Source of the DNA: RGIG2560 sp964418385
GTDB lineage: Bacteria; Patescibacteriota; Microgenomatia; UBA1400; PJMF01
Reading direction: 5' to 3'
DNA: 5,038 nt
Assembly (NCBI GenBank): GCA_964418385.1
Contig: CAYQLH010000061.1
Span: 1 to 5,038, forward strand
Shown here: positions 5,015-5,038 of the stretch, piece by piece
Layout: each line of letters begins with the position of its first letter
Numbering within the stretch: position 1 is the first letter of the stretch
Notes under the pieces: generated by a model
Database searches by the model: none
The model's input: the letters and a program-made list of their open reading frames with translations, nothing else
What the model was told of the DNA's origin: nothing
Program-made: the position numbers and the translations under genes

Positions 5015-5038
5015 ACACTAAAATCGTAAAACTCCAAA

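Overview
The window looks like chromosomal DNA from a Patescibacteria (Candidate Phyla Radiation, CPR) bacterium. Three things point that way. The long minus-strand gene belongs, as far as I recall the family, to an uncharacterised protein group abundant in CPR genomes (a WCxA motif followed by AGA-type helical repeats). Two genes appear to be translated from leaderless mRNAs. The gene set consists of small single-domain cuts of families that are usually larger. The assignment is inference; there is no rRNA or ribosomal protein gene here to confirm it. The standard genetic code fits: all four genes end in TAA and none needs UGA to be read as an amino acid.

Layout: (1) 51-1634, minus strand, a 527-residue uncharacterised protein with a WC-motif domain and C-terminal helical repeats. 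(2) 1635-1860, a divergent intergenic region carrying one promoter in each direction. (3) 1861-2922, plus strand, a stand-alone Lon-type AAA+ ATPase that lacks both the Lon substrate-binding domain and the Lon protease domain. (4) 2986-3975, plus strand, an ATP-grasp ligase resembling the ATP-grasp part of cyanophycin synthetase, without the Mur-ligase half. (5) 4072-4812, plus strand, a membrane protein with a DUF4190-like N-terminal hydrophobic region, an FxLYD-like beta domain and a Pro/Ala-rich acidic tail. (6) 4813-5038, no gene: an intrinsic terminator, a perfect 24-bp palindrome inside a larger potential fold, and an extended -10 promoter for a gene that starts beyond the window.

Each gene has its own near-consensus sigma70-type promoter, so the three plus-strand genes look like separate transcription units despite short gaps (63 and 96 bases). 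The only clear terminator follows the third of them, so read-through is possible. Promoter positions leave essentially no 5' leader for the Lon-like and ATP-grasp genes, while the membrane protein has a leader of about 54 bases with a Shine-Dalgarno site. I see no evidence that these genes form one pathway. No tRNA, rRNA, CRISPR array, transposase or prophage gene was seen. The most worthwhile targets are the WC-motif/repeat protein, the Lon ATPase with a non-aromatic pore loop, and the structured intergenic element at 4913-4968.
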